The notes: generated from the sequence alone by a model not told the origin. 64,000 bases of DNA from Mycobacterium sp. JS623 (GCF_000328565.1 NC_019966.1:6076001-6140000), one strand, 5' to 3'. Counted from the first letter of the stretch, positions 22,786 to 32,024 are shown. Program-made: numbers and translations.

Positions 22786-24660
22786 CGGCTCGACGATGTT
22801 GAAGCTGGGGTTCGGCCGGTCAACCACTGCGAGCACCGACGGCATTGCGTTGGTATCACCGGTCACCTCCAGCCCCGGTGAATCCGCGTCGCCTGCAACA
22901 AATGTCAAGAGCCGCAACTTGTTTGCGAACTTGATGCTCGCCTGTGCGGTCGATTCATCGGCGGCCACTCTGCGGTGGACCAGCACCCCGTTGCGCACCG
23001 TCAACCGGTAGTTGGTCGCGGTATCCAGGAACGTGATGTCGACGGCGACGTCGAGATCCCATGCCCGCGGCCCATTGAGGTTGATCGCGAACGTGTCGAA
23101 CAGCTGCTCGGGCGTCAGTTGCATCACCATCGACGGTGACGCGGTCTGCGTCGGCGTGCCGAAATTTCCGTCGCGCAGCTCGGTCATCCCCGACAGGAAG
23201 AAGTTGCGCCATACCGCGTTCTCTGCGCCGTAGGCGAGCTGCTCGAACGTGTCGGCGTAGAGGTCGCGGGCGCCCCGGTGATCCTTGTCGGTGAAGATCG
23301 CGTGGTCGAGCAGGGTTGCAGCCCAGCGGAAGTCGCCGCCATCGAAGGCCGCACGGGCGATTTCGACGACACGGTCGAGGCCTCCCATGGCCTCGACGTA
23401 ACGCGGTCCGATCGCTTCTGGCGGGTGGGCCCACAATCGGGCGGGGTTGCCGTCGAACCAACCCATGTAGCGCTGATACACCGCCTTGACGTTGTGGCTG
23501 ACCGAACCGTAGTACCCGCGGGTGTGCCACGCCCGCTCCAGCGCAGGCGGCATCTGGAAAGTCTCGGCGATCTCGATTCCGGTGAAGCCCTGATTCAGCT
23601 GCCGCAGTGTCTGGTCGTGCAGATATGCGTACAGATCCCGTTGCAGAGAAAGGAATTCGACGATCCGCTCCTTACCCCACGTCGGCCAATGGTGTGAGGC
23701 GAAGACGACGTCGGCGCGGTCGGCGAACGTATCGATTGCCTCGGTGAGGTAGCCGGCCCAACCATGCGGATCACGGACCAGCGCGCCGCGCAGGGTCAGC
23801 AGGTTGTGCAAGTTGTGGGTCGCGTTCTCGGCCATGCACAGGGCCCGGAATTTCGGGAAGTAGAAGTGCATTTCGGCGGGCGCTTCGGTCCCTGGCGCCA
23901 TCTGGAACTCGATGTCGACGCCGTCGAAGGTGTGCCGCTCTCCGGTCTCGCGGATGTCGATGGTCGGCACGATCAGCGCGACTTCACCAAGCGAAGGAGT
24001 CTGCCCCAAACCGCAACCCACCTGCCCCTGGGGGCCGCGCTCCAGCACCGCTCCATACATATATGCAGCGCGTCGCGCCATCGCCGTTCCCGCGTAGACG
24101 TTCTCCTGAACGGCGTGCTCGGTGAAATGCTCGGGCGCGATGATCGCGACCTTGCCCGCGTCGACGTCGGCCTGTGTCGTCACGCCAAGGACACCGCCGA
24201 AATGGTCGACGTGACTGTGGGTGTAGATGACGGCGACGACCGGCCGATCACCTCGATGGGCGCGGTACAGATCCAGCGCGGCCGCCGCCGTCTCAGTGCA
24301 GACGAGCGGATCGATGACTATGACACCGGTGTCTCCCTCGATGAAGCTGATGTTGGACAGGTCAAGACCGCGAACCTGATAGATGCCTTCGACCACCTCG
24401 TAGAGGCCTTGCCTTGCGCACAGTTGGCTCTGCCGCCAGAGGCTGGCATGCACCGATGTCGGCGCCTCGCCGTCTAGGAAGGCGTAGATATCGTTGTCCC
24501 ACACCACTCTTCCGTCGGCGGCCTTGACGACGCATGGTTCGAGGGCGCCGAGAAAGCCCCGATCGGCGTCCTCCAGATCCTGGGTGTTGTCGAACGGGAG
24601 ATTGGTCAGGTGTTCGGCGTGCGCCGACTCGATCACCGCCGTCGGGGGCTTCTGTTCCAT
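22783..24660 (-). CDS. Alkyl sulfatase (SdsA-type, Rv3762c-like)
   Basis: Encodes 625 residues from ATG 24660; the longer frame to 24798 lacks support and would overlap the divergent cupin remnant. The N-terminal metallo-beta-lactamase domain has THSHVDHFGG and further His/Asp ligands; an alkyl-sulfatase dimerisation region and a C-terminal SCP2-like domain (PEQLFDTFAINLNGPRAWDL) follow. It hydrolyses alkyl sulfates such as SDS to alcohol and sulfate. Orthologue of Rv3762c by synteny. Confidence 0.9.
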   Translation of the reverse strand: MEQKPPTAVIESAHAEHLTNLPFDNTQDLEDADRGFLGALEPCVVKAADGRVVWDNDIYAFLDGEAPTSVHASLWRQSQLCARQGLYEVVEGIYQVRGLDLSNISFIEGDTGVIVIDPLVCTETAAAALDLYRAHRGDRPVVAVIYTHSHVDHFGGVLGVTTQADVDAGKVAIIAPEHFTEHAVQENVYAGTAMARRAAYMYGAVLERGPQGQVGCGLGQTPSLGEVALIVPTIDIRETGERHTFDGVDIEFQMAPGTEAPAEMHFYFPKFRALCMAENATHNLHNLLTLRGALVRDPHGWAGYLTEAIDTFADRADVVFASHHWPTWGKERIVEFLSLQRDLYAYLHDQTLRQLNQGFTGIEIAETFQMPPALERAWHTRGYYGSVSHNVKAVYQRYMGWFDGNPARLWAHPPEAIGPRYVEAMGGLDRVVEIARAAFDGGDFRWAATLLDHAIFTDKDHRGARDLYADTFEQLAYGAENAVWRNFFLSGMTELRDGNFGTPTQTASPSMVMQLTPEQLFDTFAINLNGPRAWDLDVAVDITFLDTATNYRLTVRNGVLVHRRVAADESTAQASIKFANKLRLLTFVAGDADSPGLEVTGDTNAMPSVLAVVDRPNPSFNIVEP

Positions 24661-24709
24661 GACGCTGACATTGCCACGCGAGTCTGGCGACGGGTGGTTG
24701 ACTGACCGA

Positions 24710-24955
24710 ATGAGTGTGCGCCGCGTAGTCACCGGACACGATCCGTCCGGCAAGTCAGTCTTCGTAAGCGACGAGACGGTCGAGCCCGTCGTCACCACGA
24801 TGATGCCGCAGTTTCAGCCCTACCTACTGTGGGGTGCAGACGAGACGCCGCAATTCCCTGACGACGGCAACATGCCGCAGTGGCACACCTATTTTCCGCC
24901 GCCCGGCGGTTTCCGATTCGGCGGCGCAAACCATGCCGCGGCGCCACCTGCCTAG
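24710..24955 (+). pseudogene. Truncated cupin-domain protein
   Basis: From ATG 24710, 81 residues read. The beginning (RRVVTGHDPSGKSVFVSDE, WGADETPQFPDDG, TYFPPPGGFRFG) matches the N-terminal half of the mycobacterial cupin proteins that are normally about 170-180 residues. The cupin barrel with its metal His residues is missing; the frame ends soon after FRFGG. It is probably a 3'-truncated remnant. It lies divergent from, and 49 bp from, the alkyl sulfatase start. Confidence 0.55.
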
Positions 24956-24995
24956 CGCCATATCGGCCTGATCTGCGCTGTCGACGCCAGCTGAG

Positions 24996-25409
24996 CTAAC
25001 TTTCCTGCTCGGCAAGCCATCTCTCGGCGCGGCGCTTGGACGCCCGCGACAACCATGCGTCCTGGATCAGCTCGGTCAACTCGCTTTTACTGATCAAGCG
25101 TAAGTCCTTGGCGCGCACCAGAACCGATAAATGCCCGTCGAACCGATCGGTGGTGAAGAACGGCGAGTCGGGATCCTGGATGAGCGCGAGCTTGTCGCTC
25201 TCGGACTCCACCCAGATCATGATCACATCGGCGTACCGTTCGCCGGTCTCGGGGTCCTCGGCATCGGGCTGCGGCGTGCGAAAGAACACGAACGATTTGC
25301 CGCCCACCTGATAGATGGCGTTGCCCTTGGGCCCCTCGATACGGGTGGCGTACGGCATCGCAGCGGCGATCTCGTGCACGTCGGCTACTCGGGCTTTGCG
25401 GTCACGCAT
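24996..25409 (-). CDS. MmcQ/YjbR family protein
   Basis: Encodes 137 residues from ATG 25409, giving an 8-bp overlap with the phosphoesterase gene; ATG 25436 is a weaker alternative. The CyaY-like/YjbR fold is indicated by KGNAIYQVGGKSFVFFR, a central ESESDKLALIQ and a C-terminal LIQDAWLSRASKR. Some members are annotated as DNA-binding; the function is open. Confidence 0.78.
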   Translation of the reverse strand: MRDRKARVADVHEIAAAMPYATRIEGPKGNAIYQVGGKSFVFFRTPQPDAEDPETGERYADVIMIWVESESDKLALIQDPDSPFFTTDRFDGHLSVLVRAKDLRLISKSELTELIQDAWLSRASKRRAERWLAEQES

Positions 25410-25905
25410 GGCGATCCAGGTTGTGTAGCACGACATCTGACAACGCGGCGTTGTCCACTGTTGCGGTCATGTACGTGCAGAACGGTTGCCTGCGCCGGTC
25501 GGTCGGCGAGCCGGGGTTGAGCAGGCGCAGACCCGTCTTGGCCGTGGTGTCCCACGGAATGTGGCTGTGGCCGAAGACCAACACGTCGGTGTCGGGGTAC
25601 GCGTCGGCCATCCGAGCTTCGCGGCCGGTCGCCGCTCCGGTCTCGTGCACCACGGTGAAGCGGAGCCCGCCAAGCGTCGAGTCGGCACGTTCGGGCAGGC
25701 GACGCCGCAACTCTGCACCGTCGTTGTTTCCCCAGCAACCGACCAGACGCTTGGCCTTGGCTTCCAGCGCGTCGAGCAACGACGGTTCCACCCAATCGCC
25801 GGCGTGCAGCACCACGTCGGCGACTGCCACCTCGTCCCAGACCTGACGGGGCAGGTCACGAGCTCGCTTGGGAATATGGGTATCGGCGATCAGCAGCAGT
25901 CGCAC
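25402..25905 (-). CDS. YfcE/MJ0936-type metallophosphoesterase
   Basis: Encodes 167 residues from GTG 25905, which follows a TAGATT box by 6 nt (leaderless). Calcineurin-like metal ligands are visible: ADTH, HAGDW, GNND, HET and GHSH. It is a small single-domain phosphodiesterase, substrate unknown. It overlaps the MmcQ/YjbR gene by 8 bp, so the two form an operon. Confidence 0.87.
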   Translation of the reverse strand: MRLLLIADTHIPKRARDLPRQVWDEVAVADVVLHAGDWVEPSLLDALEAKAKRLVGCWGNNDGAELRRRLPERADSTLGGLRFTVVHETGAATGREARMADAYPDTDVLVFGHSHIPWDTTAKTGLRLLNPGSPTDRRRQPFCTYMTATVDNAALSDVVLHNLDRHA

Positions 25906-25911
25906 GGCCCT

Positions 25912-25917
25912 AATCTA
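25912..25917 (-). promoter_or_regulatory. -10 box TAGATT, leaderless
   Basis: TAGATT, then 6 nt (AGGGCC), then GTG 25905 on the minus strand. It fits the mycobacterial leaderless promoter pattern. Confidence 0.5.
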
Positions 25918-25947
25918 GCGGCGCATAATGGCAACAGGTGAGTCACT

Positions 25948-26043
25948 ATGGATGTCCTCGCAGCTGCGGCCCTGGTAGTGCTGGTGATCTGGTTCATCGG
26001 ATACTGGCGCTTTCACCAGGAGCACCGCCGTCACCGCTACTAG
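25948..26043 (+). CDS. 31-residue single-helix membrane peptide
   Basis: Short frame from ATG 25948 with AGGTGA 7 nt upstream. Residues 3-20 are hydrophobic (VLAAAALVVLVIWFIGYW), followed by a basic tail (HRRHRY), the layout of a small inner-membrane protein with the tail in the cytoplasm. The gap to neighbouring genes leaves room for an independent unit. Translation is not shown. Confidence 0.45.
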   Translation: MDVLAAAALVVLVIWFIGYWRFHQEHRRHRY

Positions 26044-26201
26044 CGCCTGGCCCTGCCGCCGACAACTCGAGATCGAGCGCGACGAGACGACCGAGCGATG
26101 GTCGGGCTACGTGCCTCGCTGCCTGGTGGGGCACGGTTGCCGACTGCTCGGCCTCGGCGAGACCGTGGCCGCCATTCTGGCGGTGAATCCTCGCGAAGCG
26201 G

Positions 26202-26897
26202 CTACGCGGATTTCGTCGGCGCGAAAACCTCGATTACACCGTTGATTTCGCGCACCCGAAACCTCGGCAGCGGCGGTGGAGCGACGGGCAGCTGGTGCGT
26301 GACATTGGTGCCCTCCAACGAAAACGATGTCGAGTGGCAGGGGCAACGCAACCGGCTCTCCGGCGCGTCCAGCCACAGCTTGCAGCCCTGATGCGTGCAG
26401 ACCCCGGACACCGCCTCCAGCTTGGCGTCGCTGCGATGCACGAATCCGTTGACCGAGCCGAGGTCGAACGCAAGGGCCCCGCCATCAGGGAGGTCGGCGC
26501 TCGCACCGACGGCGCGCCATGTTCCCGCGTTGGGTTCGAGCTCCCCCTGGACCGGCGTTGCCTGCTGGGTCACTGTGGGCGCGAGCAGATTACGGCCGAC
26601 CACCAACCCGGCTGCGGTTGAAGCGGCAGCGATGGAGCCGCCGATGACCACCTCGCGTCGGCGTGGCGCCCATCGCGGATGTGAGACGGCTGGCTGGCCT
26701 TCGGACATTTCGGCTGCGAGCCTGCGATGTAGGTCGGTGACGAACTCCTCGCGGGGGGCATCGCTGCCCAACCGCGCCGCCCGCAACTCGATGGCGGTCT
26801 TCATCTGCTCGGCCTCGAAATCGTCGGGGCGCGCGGGCTCCGTGCGTTGCCCTTTCAGCAGCCCCTCGACGAAACGGCGTACGGTGCGGTTGCTCAC
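26202..26897 (-). CDS. Membrane-anchored Rieske [2Fe-2S] protein, putative sigma partner
   Basis: Encodes 231 residues from GTG 26897. Residues 1-75 are a charged cytoplasmic-looking region, about 82-102 a Tat/TM-like segment after RRREVV, and 115-231 a Rieske domain: C167 and H169 (CTHQGC), C185 and H188 (CPCH), with C172 and C187 placed for the disulfide of high-potential Rieske proteins. GTGA overlap with the ECF sigma gene implies a functional pair. The long N-terminal part could bind the sigma factor and the cluster could sense redox state; that is inference. Confidence 0.85.
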   Translation of the reverse strand: MSNRTVRRFVEGLLKGQRTEPARPDDFEAEQMKTAIELRAARLGSDAPREEFVTDLHRRLAAEMSEGQPAVSHPRWAPRRREVVIGGSIAAASTAAGLVVGRNLLAPTVTQQATPVQGELEPNAGTWRAVGASADLPDGGALAFDLGSVNGFVHRSDAKLEAVSGVCTHQGCKLWLDAPESRLRCPCHSTSFSLEGTNVTHQLPVAPPPLPRFRVREINGVIEVFAPTKSA

Positions 26898-27448
26898 GTC
26901 GTGGCCTCCTCACCCGATTGTGCCGCCATCCGCAGCGCGCGGTGCTGCAACACCTTCGCGTTCGCCACGGTCACCCCCATCTGACTGGCGGCCTCACGCA
27001 CCGAAAAGGCTTGCAAGAAACGCAGTTCCAGGATGCGACGGTAGTTGTCCGGCAGCCGCTGCAACAGCTGGCGCACCTTGTCAGGCGCATCGCTTGCGAC
27101 CAACTCCGGCTCGATGGGCTCAGGCACGTCGTCCTCGATGACGGTCACCTGGCGGCCCATCCGATCGCCCCAGTAGGACGCGAGCGCCGTGCGGGCCGTC
27201 ATCCGAAGATACTTGCGTACCTCAGGTACGGTCGCGGAGACTCGCAGCGGGCGCAGCGCCGTCATGAACACTTCCGCAGTCAGGTCTTCGGCGTCCGGTT
27301 GGTTGCCGACTTTGCCGTACATCAGCCGGTAGACCCAGGTGACGTTGTCGCGATACACCGCGTCCCAATCCGCGTACGCCGCCCCCGTCACCGATTGCAG
27401 TCCGGTAACGGGTTGAGGACGGCGCTCCTCACGCTCGCTGCGGATCAC
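26894..27448 (-). CDS. ECF-type RNA polymerase sigma factor
   Basis: Encodes 184 residues from GTG 27448. The sigma2 region (VYRLMYGKVGNQPDAEDLTA) and sigma4 region (LPDNYRRILELRFLQAFSV with an HTH ending in ANAKVLQHRALR) are clear; nothing else is attached. It directs RNA polymerase to a small regulon in response to a signal. The overlapping Rieske gene is the likely source of regulation, as no classical zinc anti-sigma gene is adjacent. Confidence 0.88.
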   Translation of the reverse strand: MIRSEREERRPQPVTGLQSVTGAAYADWDAVYRDNVTWVYRLMYGKVGNQPDAEDLTAEVFMTALRPLRVSATVPEVRKYLRMTARTALASYWGDRMGRQVTVIEDDVPEPIEPELVASDAPDKVRQLLQRLPDNYRRILELRFLQAFSVREAASQMGVTVANAKVLQHRALRMAAQSGEEATT

Positions 27449-27595
27449 TTACGTCACTACGGCCGGGGTGCGGTCCGGGTTCATTCGGGCCTCAACTGAG
27501 TCGACGTCATGCCAAGAGATAGCACCGATGGTTACACGGTTGCTGCAATCGCGAGAAGCGTCCTTATAAGCCTGCCCAGTGCGATACTGAGCCCG

Positions 27596-28966
27596 ATGGC
27601 TCACGCGCCTCAGACGCATTACGCGAAGGGCCCGGGGGGAGACATCGCCTATCAGGTGGTCGGCGACGGTCCGATGGATCTGGTAATCGTCCCGGGCTGG
27701 CTCTCCCACGTAGATCTGATGTGGGCGGATCCCAGCTGGGCGAAGTTTGTCGGAGAACTTGCATCGTTTGCCCGCGTGATCCTCTATGACAAACGCGGCA
27801 CTGGTCTTTCTGATCCCGTCGATGGCGTGCCAACCCTCGAGAGCCGCGCCGATGACCTGCGTGCGGTACTGGACGCTGCGGGCAGCGATCGCGCCGCCCT
27901 GTTCGGATACTCCGAGGGTGGGCCCATCAGCGTGATGTTCGCCGCTACGTATCCGGGCCGGGTGCTGTCGCTGATTCTCTTCGGCACATACGCAAACGGA
28001 TCGCGCGACGACGACGGCTCACCGGGCCGGGCGAAATGGATCGAGCTGATGGACCGGGTTGAGGCGTCGCTCGACTGTTGGGGCGAGGGACTGACGTTGG
28101 ACTGGGCGGCGCCCAGCCTCAGGCACAGCACGATGCAGCGGACCGGCTGCGGCGCACTGGAACGGGCTGCCATGAGCCCGAAGATGGCTCGGCTGACGTT
28201 TGAGGCGGTGCTCACCAAGGCCAAAGTCCAGGACATCCTGCACAGTGTTTCGGTGCCTACGCTGGTTCTGCATCGCACCGACGAGGCGATCCCGGTGGAA
28301 TTCGCGCGGGAGATCGCCGAGAAAATTCCGACGGCGCGGCTTGTCGAACTCGAAGGGGTCGACCACTGGGCGGCCGTCGGGGATATCAAGTCGATCACCG
28401 GTGAGGTCGAGCAGTTTCTTACGGGCCACCGTCACGCGCAACCGCCAGACCGAGTGCTGGCCACCGTGCTGTTCACCGACATCGTCGATTCGACGCGCCG
28501 CGCAGCCGAACTCGGTGACCGCGGCTGGCGCGAACTGCTCGGGCGACACGATGACCTAACCCGCGAGCAGATCGGCCGCTTCCAGGGCCGCGAGGTCAAG
28601 CACACCGGCGACGGGTTCCTGGCGACCTTCGACGGACCAACCCGAGCTGTCCGGTGCGCCACCACGCTCGCTGAGCGCATGCCGGAAATCGGCGTCGAGA
28701 TCCGCAGCGGTCTGCACACCGGCGAATGTGAGGTACGCGGCGACGATATCGGCGGCATCGCCGTACACATCGGGGCACGGATCGCCGCGTTAGCCAAACG
28801 TCGAGAGGTTCTTGTTTCCCGGACCGTCAAGGACCTCGTCAACGGCTCCGGCATCACGTTCGAAGACCGTGGCTCCCATGTGCTGAAGGGCATTCCGGCC
28901 GAATGGCAGCTGTATTCCCCTGTCGGGGAACATGATCCGGCCGAGGGGTTGTTGGCCCGAAACTGA
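27596..28966 (+). CDS. Alpha/beta hydrolase-adenylate cyclase fusion (LipJ-like)
   Basis: Encodes 456 residues from ATG 27596. Residues about 1-275 are an alpha/beta hydrolase with nucleophile elbow GYSEGG and a C-terminal HWAAVG His. Residues about 290-450 are a class III nucleotide cyclase domain with metal-binding Asp in LFTDIVDST and KHTGDGF; the usual Asn of the catalytic pair is His (AVHIGAR), as in other non-canonical mycobacterial cyclases. Domain order and length match M. tuberculosis Rv1900c (LipJ). It may make cAMP in response to a small hydrophobic ligand; both activities are inferred. Confidence 0.85.
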   Translation: MAHAPQTHYAKGPGGDIAYQVVGDGPMDLVIVPGWLSHVDLMWADPSWAKFVGELASFARVILYDKRGTGLSDPVDGVPTLESRADDLRAVLDAAGSDRAALFGYSEGGPISVMFAATYPGRVLSLILFGTYANGSRDDDGSPGRAKWIELMDRVEASLDCWGEGLTLDWAAPSLRHSTMQRTGCGALERAAMSPKMARLTFEAVLTKAKVQDILHSVSVPTLVLHRTDEAIPVEFAREIAEKIPTARLVELEGVDHWAAVGDIKSITGEVEQFLTGHRHAQPPDRVLATVLFTDIVDSTRRAAELGDRGWRELLGRHDDLTREQIGRFQGREVKHTGDGFLATFDGPTRAVRCATTLAERMPEIGVEIRSGLHTGECEVRGDDIGGIAVHIGARIAALAKRREVLVSRTVKDLVNGSGITFEDRGSHVLKGIPAEWQLYSPVGEHDPAEGLLARN

Positions 28967-29073
28967 GTTGGCGCAGCAGCTGAGTAGCTGTTGACGTCGC
29001 AAAATTCGGCACTTCTGCTTATCTGGGCCAATTTGAGTTTGCTGGCTGCGATGATTAGCCCCATGGGGTCGCC

Positions 29074-31824
29074 GTGGTGAGGCGTCCGGCGGAGTCCCGG
29101 GCGGTGTCGGATTTCCTCGGTTCAGCCGCTGTGCAGCCGTCGGGTCAGATCATCGCCGGGGAAGCCGGCATCGGTAAGACGACGCTGTGGCTCGACGGAT
29201 TAGCGCAAGCGCGCGAGCAAGGATTCCAGGTGCTGTCGGCGCGTGTCGGCCAAGCGGAGTCGGTGATGGCGTACGCGGCGGTGGCTGACCTCGTAGGTGA
29301 CGTCGACACAGCGGTGTTCGACGCCCTGCCCGACCTTCAACGCCTCGCGCTCGACCGGGTGTTGTTACGGGCAGGCGGTGCGGGTCCGGAAACCAATCAT
29401 CGCGTCACTGCGGCGGCCCTCGTGGAGGTCGTGGACCTGCTCGCGAGAGACAGGCCCGTGCTGGTTGCCGTTGACGATGTGCAGTGGCTGGACTCGTCGA
29501 GCCGAGCGGTGTTCTCGTACGCGGCGAAGCGGTTTCGCGGACGAGTCGGCGTGCTGGTAACGGAACGGACGCAATCAGACGCCGGTACCAGCGCGTCGTG
29601 GCTGCAGCTGGGCGATCCCAGCCGACTGGCTCGCATCCAGCTCGGTCCACTGAGTCTGAGCGCGATGCAAGCATTGATTTCCGAACGCCTCGGCCAGACC
29701 TTCCCGCGTCCCACCATGGTGCGCATCGCCGAGGTGTCCGGTGGAAATCCTTTCTACGCCCTGGAATTAGCGCGCGAGATGGGCGGCCGTCACACTGACG
29801 CCAAAGCTCTGCCCCGGACACTGGCCGATTTGGTGCAGGGGCGTATCGGGCGCCTTACCGACGAAACCCGCAACGCGCTGCTTGTCGCGGCGAGCGTGTC
29901 GGATCCGACGGTGGATGTCCTTGCCCGAGCGACGGAGACGACCACCGAGCGAGTGGTGGAACTGCTTGAAGAACCCGAAGACCACGGCATCGTGGTGGTC
30001 GAAGGCAACCGCGTCCGGTTCACCCACCCGCTGTTGGCGCGAGGCGTTTACACCGACGCCGCACCGGCTCGTCGCCGCCGCGTTCATCGCGCACTGGCCG
30101 ACGTGGTGACCCATCCGGAACTTCACGCGCGACATCTGGCCTTGGCCACGTCCAGCCACGACCCTCGCACTCTCGAGGCCCTCGACATCGCCGCCAAGGC
30201 TGCCCGACACCGGGGCGCGCCGTCGGCAGCAGCGGAGCTTCTCGAACTTGCCATCATGCTGGGCGGTGATACGCCGGCACGGCGCCTGCGGGTGGCCGAG
30301 CACAACGTCAGGGGCGGCGACACCAAACATGCTGAAGCGGTGCTCGACCCGTTGATCGAGCAGATGCCGGCAGGACCCGAACGCGCAGAGGCACGCTTGG
30401 TGCGCTCGACCATCTATCTCAACTCCGATCGCTACCGGCCGGCGGTCAAGGACTTGAAGCTGGCAATCGAGGACTCCAGGGACAACCTCGTCATGCTCGC
30501 GCAGGTCCGGCTGATGCTGTCATTCGCCCAGGCCCGGATGGCGCGGCTTGACGAAGCGCTTAAAAACGCGCGGCAAGCGCGCGCCGAGGCGGAGCAGACC
30601 AAGATTCCCGTGCTGGTCAGTTCGGCCCTAGCCAATTGGGTGTTCGTGAGTTTCATGGCCGGCCTTGGATTTGACGAGCCAAGCATGCAGCGCGCACTCG
30701 AACTGGAGGACTTCAACACCGAGGTCGCGATTTCATGCCGTGCGAGTGCAGTGAACGCCGTCGTGCTGACCTGGACGGGTCGACTCGAGGAAGCGGCGGC
30801 GCAGATGGAGGCCGTTCGCAGTCGACATCTCGAACGCGGCGCTGACACCGAGATGCTTTTCGTGTCATTGAATTCCACGCTGCTGAATCTCTTGCGTGGG
30901 AACTACCGAGATGCGGAACGCGACGCAGCGGACACCCTAGAGCGCACGGAGCGGGTCGGCGGGGAGAGCTTCAGACGAAGCACCGGTCTCGCTATCCGCG
31001 GCGCCATCGCGGTGGCCACCGGTCGCGAGGCCGAGGCCAGGGCTGACTTGTACTCGGCGTTGGAAGCGGGACTGCGAAGCCAATCCCCGATGATCGGCTT
31101 CGTTGCCGCGATGTTGACGGCACTGGAGGTGTCCCTGGGCAATTACGAACAGGCGCTTGAGGTTTCGCAACCGCTGCTGGCGAATTTCGATGCCATTCCC
31201 GGCACCGAGGTCAATACGTCTGCCTACCTGCCCGACGCAATCGAGGCGTTGGTGACGACGGGCAGGCTCGACGACGCGATCCCGTTCATCGAAGCGCTGG
31301 AAACCAACGGCCGCCGGTTCGACCGGGCATGGATGCTGGCGGTGGGTGCGCGGTGTCGCAGCATGCTGCTGGCGGCGCGGGGCGATGTCACAGCGGCAGT
31401 CAGCATGGCCGAGCAGGCGATGGCCGAGCACGAGCGATTGCCGATCCCCCTCGAACGCGCTCGAACCCAGCTGCTGCTGGGCCAGCTGCAGCGTCGACAA
31501 CGAAAGAAGCAGACCGCCGCAGCCACCCTGACCGAAGCGCTGGAGACATTCGAACGGTTGGGCAACCCGCTGTGGGTGGCGCGCGCACGCGCCGAGCTGG
31601 AACGCACCAACGTCAGCCCCGGCAAGGGACCGGAGCTCACGCCGACGGAGCGACGGGTCGCTGAGTTGGCGGCGACGGGCATCACGAACCGCGACATTGC
31701 CGCCGAATTGTTCGTCAGCGTGAAAACGGTGGAGGCCAATATGTCCCGGATCTACCGCAAGCTCGGCATCCGATCGCGTGCCGAACTCGGCCGACGAATC
31801 GACGGAGAATCGCAAAGCGGGTGA
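29074..31824 (+). CDS. Large LuxR-family ATPase regulator (MalT/LAL type)
   Basis: Encodes 916 residues from GTG 29074. An N-terminal AAA/STAND ATPase has Walker A GEAGIGKTT (29-37) and Walker B VLVAVDDVQWLD. The middle (about 400-830) is all-helical TPR-like repeats, and the last 65 residues are a LuxR HTH (LTPTERRVAELAATGITNRD, then SVKTVEANMSRIYRKLGI). Ligand binding to the repeats and ATP binding should switch on transcription. It ends 2 bp from the convergent tRNA-Arg gene. Targets unknown; the hydrolase-cyclase upstream is a possible functional neighbour. Confidence 0.88.
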   Translation: MVRRPAESRAVSDFLGSAAVQPSGQIIAGEAGIGKTTLWLDGLAQAREQGFQVLSARVGQAESVMAYAAVADLVGDVDTAVFDALPDLQRLALDRVLLRAGGAGPETNHRVTAAALVEVVDLLARDRPVLVAVDDVQWLDSSSRAVFSYAAKRFRGRVGVLVTERTQSDAGTSASWLQLGDPSRLARIQLGPLSLSAMQALISERLGQTFPRPTMVRIAEVSGGNPFYALELAREMGGRHTDAKALPRTLADLVQGRIGRLTDETRNALLVAASVSDPTVDVLARATETTTERVVELLEEPEDHGIVVVEGNRVRFTHPLLARGVYTDAAPARRRRVHRALADVVTHPELHARHLALATSSHDPRTLEALDIAAKAARHRGAPSAAAELLELAIMLGGDTPARRLRVAEHNVRGGDTKHAEAVLDPLIEQMPAGPERAEARLVRSTIYLNSDRYRPAVKDLKLAIEDSRDNLVMLAQVRLMLSFAQARMARLDEALKNARQARAEAEQTKIPVLVSSALANWVFVSFMAGLGFDEPSMQRALELEDFNTEVAISCRASAVNAVVLTWTGRLEEAAAQMEAVRSRHLERGADTEMLFVSLNSTLLNLLRGNYRDAERDAADTLERTERVGGESFRRSTGLAIRGAIAVATGREAEARADLYSALEAGLRSQSPMIGFVAAMLTALEVSLGNYEQALEVSQPLLANFDAIPGTEVNTSAYLPDAIEALVTTGRLDDAIPFIEALETNGRRFDRAWMLAVGARCRSMLLAARGDVTAAVSMAEQAMAEHERLPIPLERARTQLLLGQLQRRQRKKQTAAATLTEALETFERLGNPLWVARARAELERTNVSPGKGPELTPTERRVAELAATGITNRDIAAELFVSVKTVEANMSRIYRKLGIRSRAELGRRIDGESQSG

Positions 31825-31825
31825 G

Positions 31826-31898
31826 CGCGCCCGAAGGGATTCGAACCCCCAACCTTCTGATCCGTAGTCAGATGCTCTATCCGTTGAGCTACGGGCGC
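31826..31898 (-). tRNA. tRNA-Arg (ACG anticodon)
   Basis: A 73-nt cloverleaf on the minus strand. Acceptor arms GCGCCCG and CGGGCGC pair; anticodon loop CTACGGA gives ACG; T-arm GGGTTCGAATCCC. A34 is the substrate of TadA, encoded at 13666-14124. Confidence 0.95.
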
Positions 31899-31935
31899 CT
31901 GTCTTATTCAGTTGTGGCCGACGAGTCAGCCGCAG

Positions 31936-32024
31936 CGGAGGCGAGAGGATTTGAACCTCCGGTCGCCTTTGAGGGCGACAACTCATTAGCAGTGAGCCCC
32001 ATTCGGCCGCTCTGGCACGCCTCC
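31936..32024 (-). tRNA. tRNA-Ser (GCT anticodon)
   Basis: An 89-nt class II tRNA on the minus strand with acceptor arms GGAGGCG/CGCCTCC, anticodon loop CTGCTAA (GCT), a long variable arm and T-arm GGTTCAAATCC. It lies 37 bp upstream of the tRNA-Arg gene in the same direction and may be co-transcribed with it. Confidence 0.95.
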
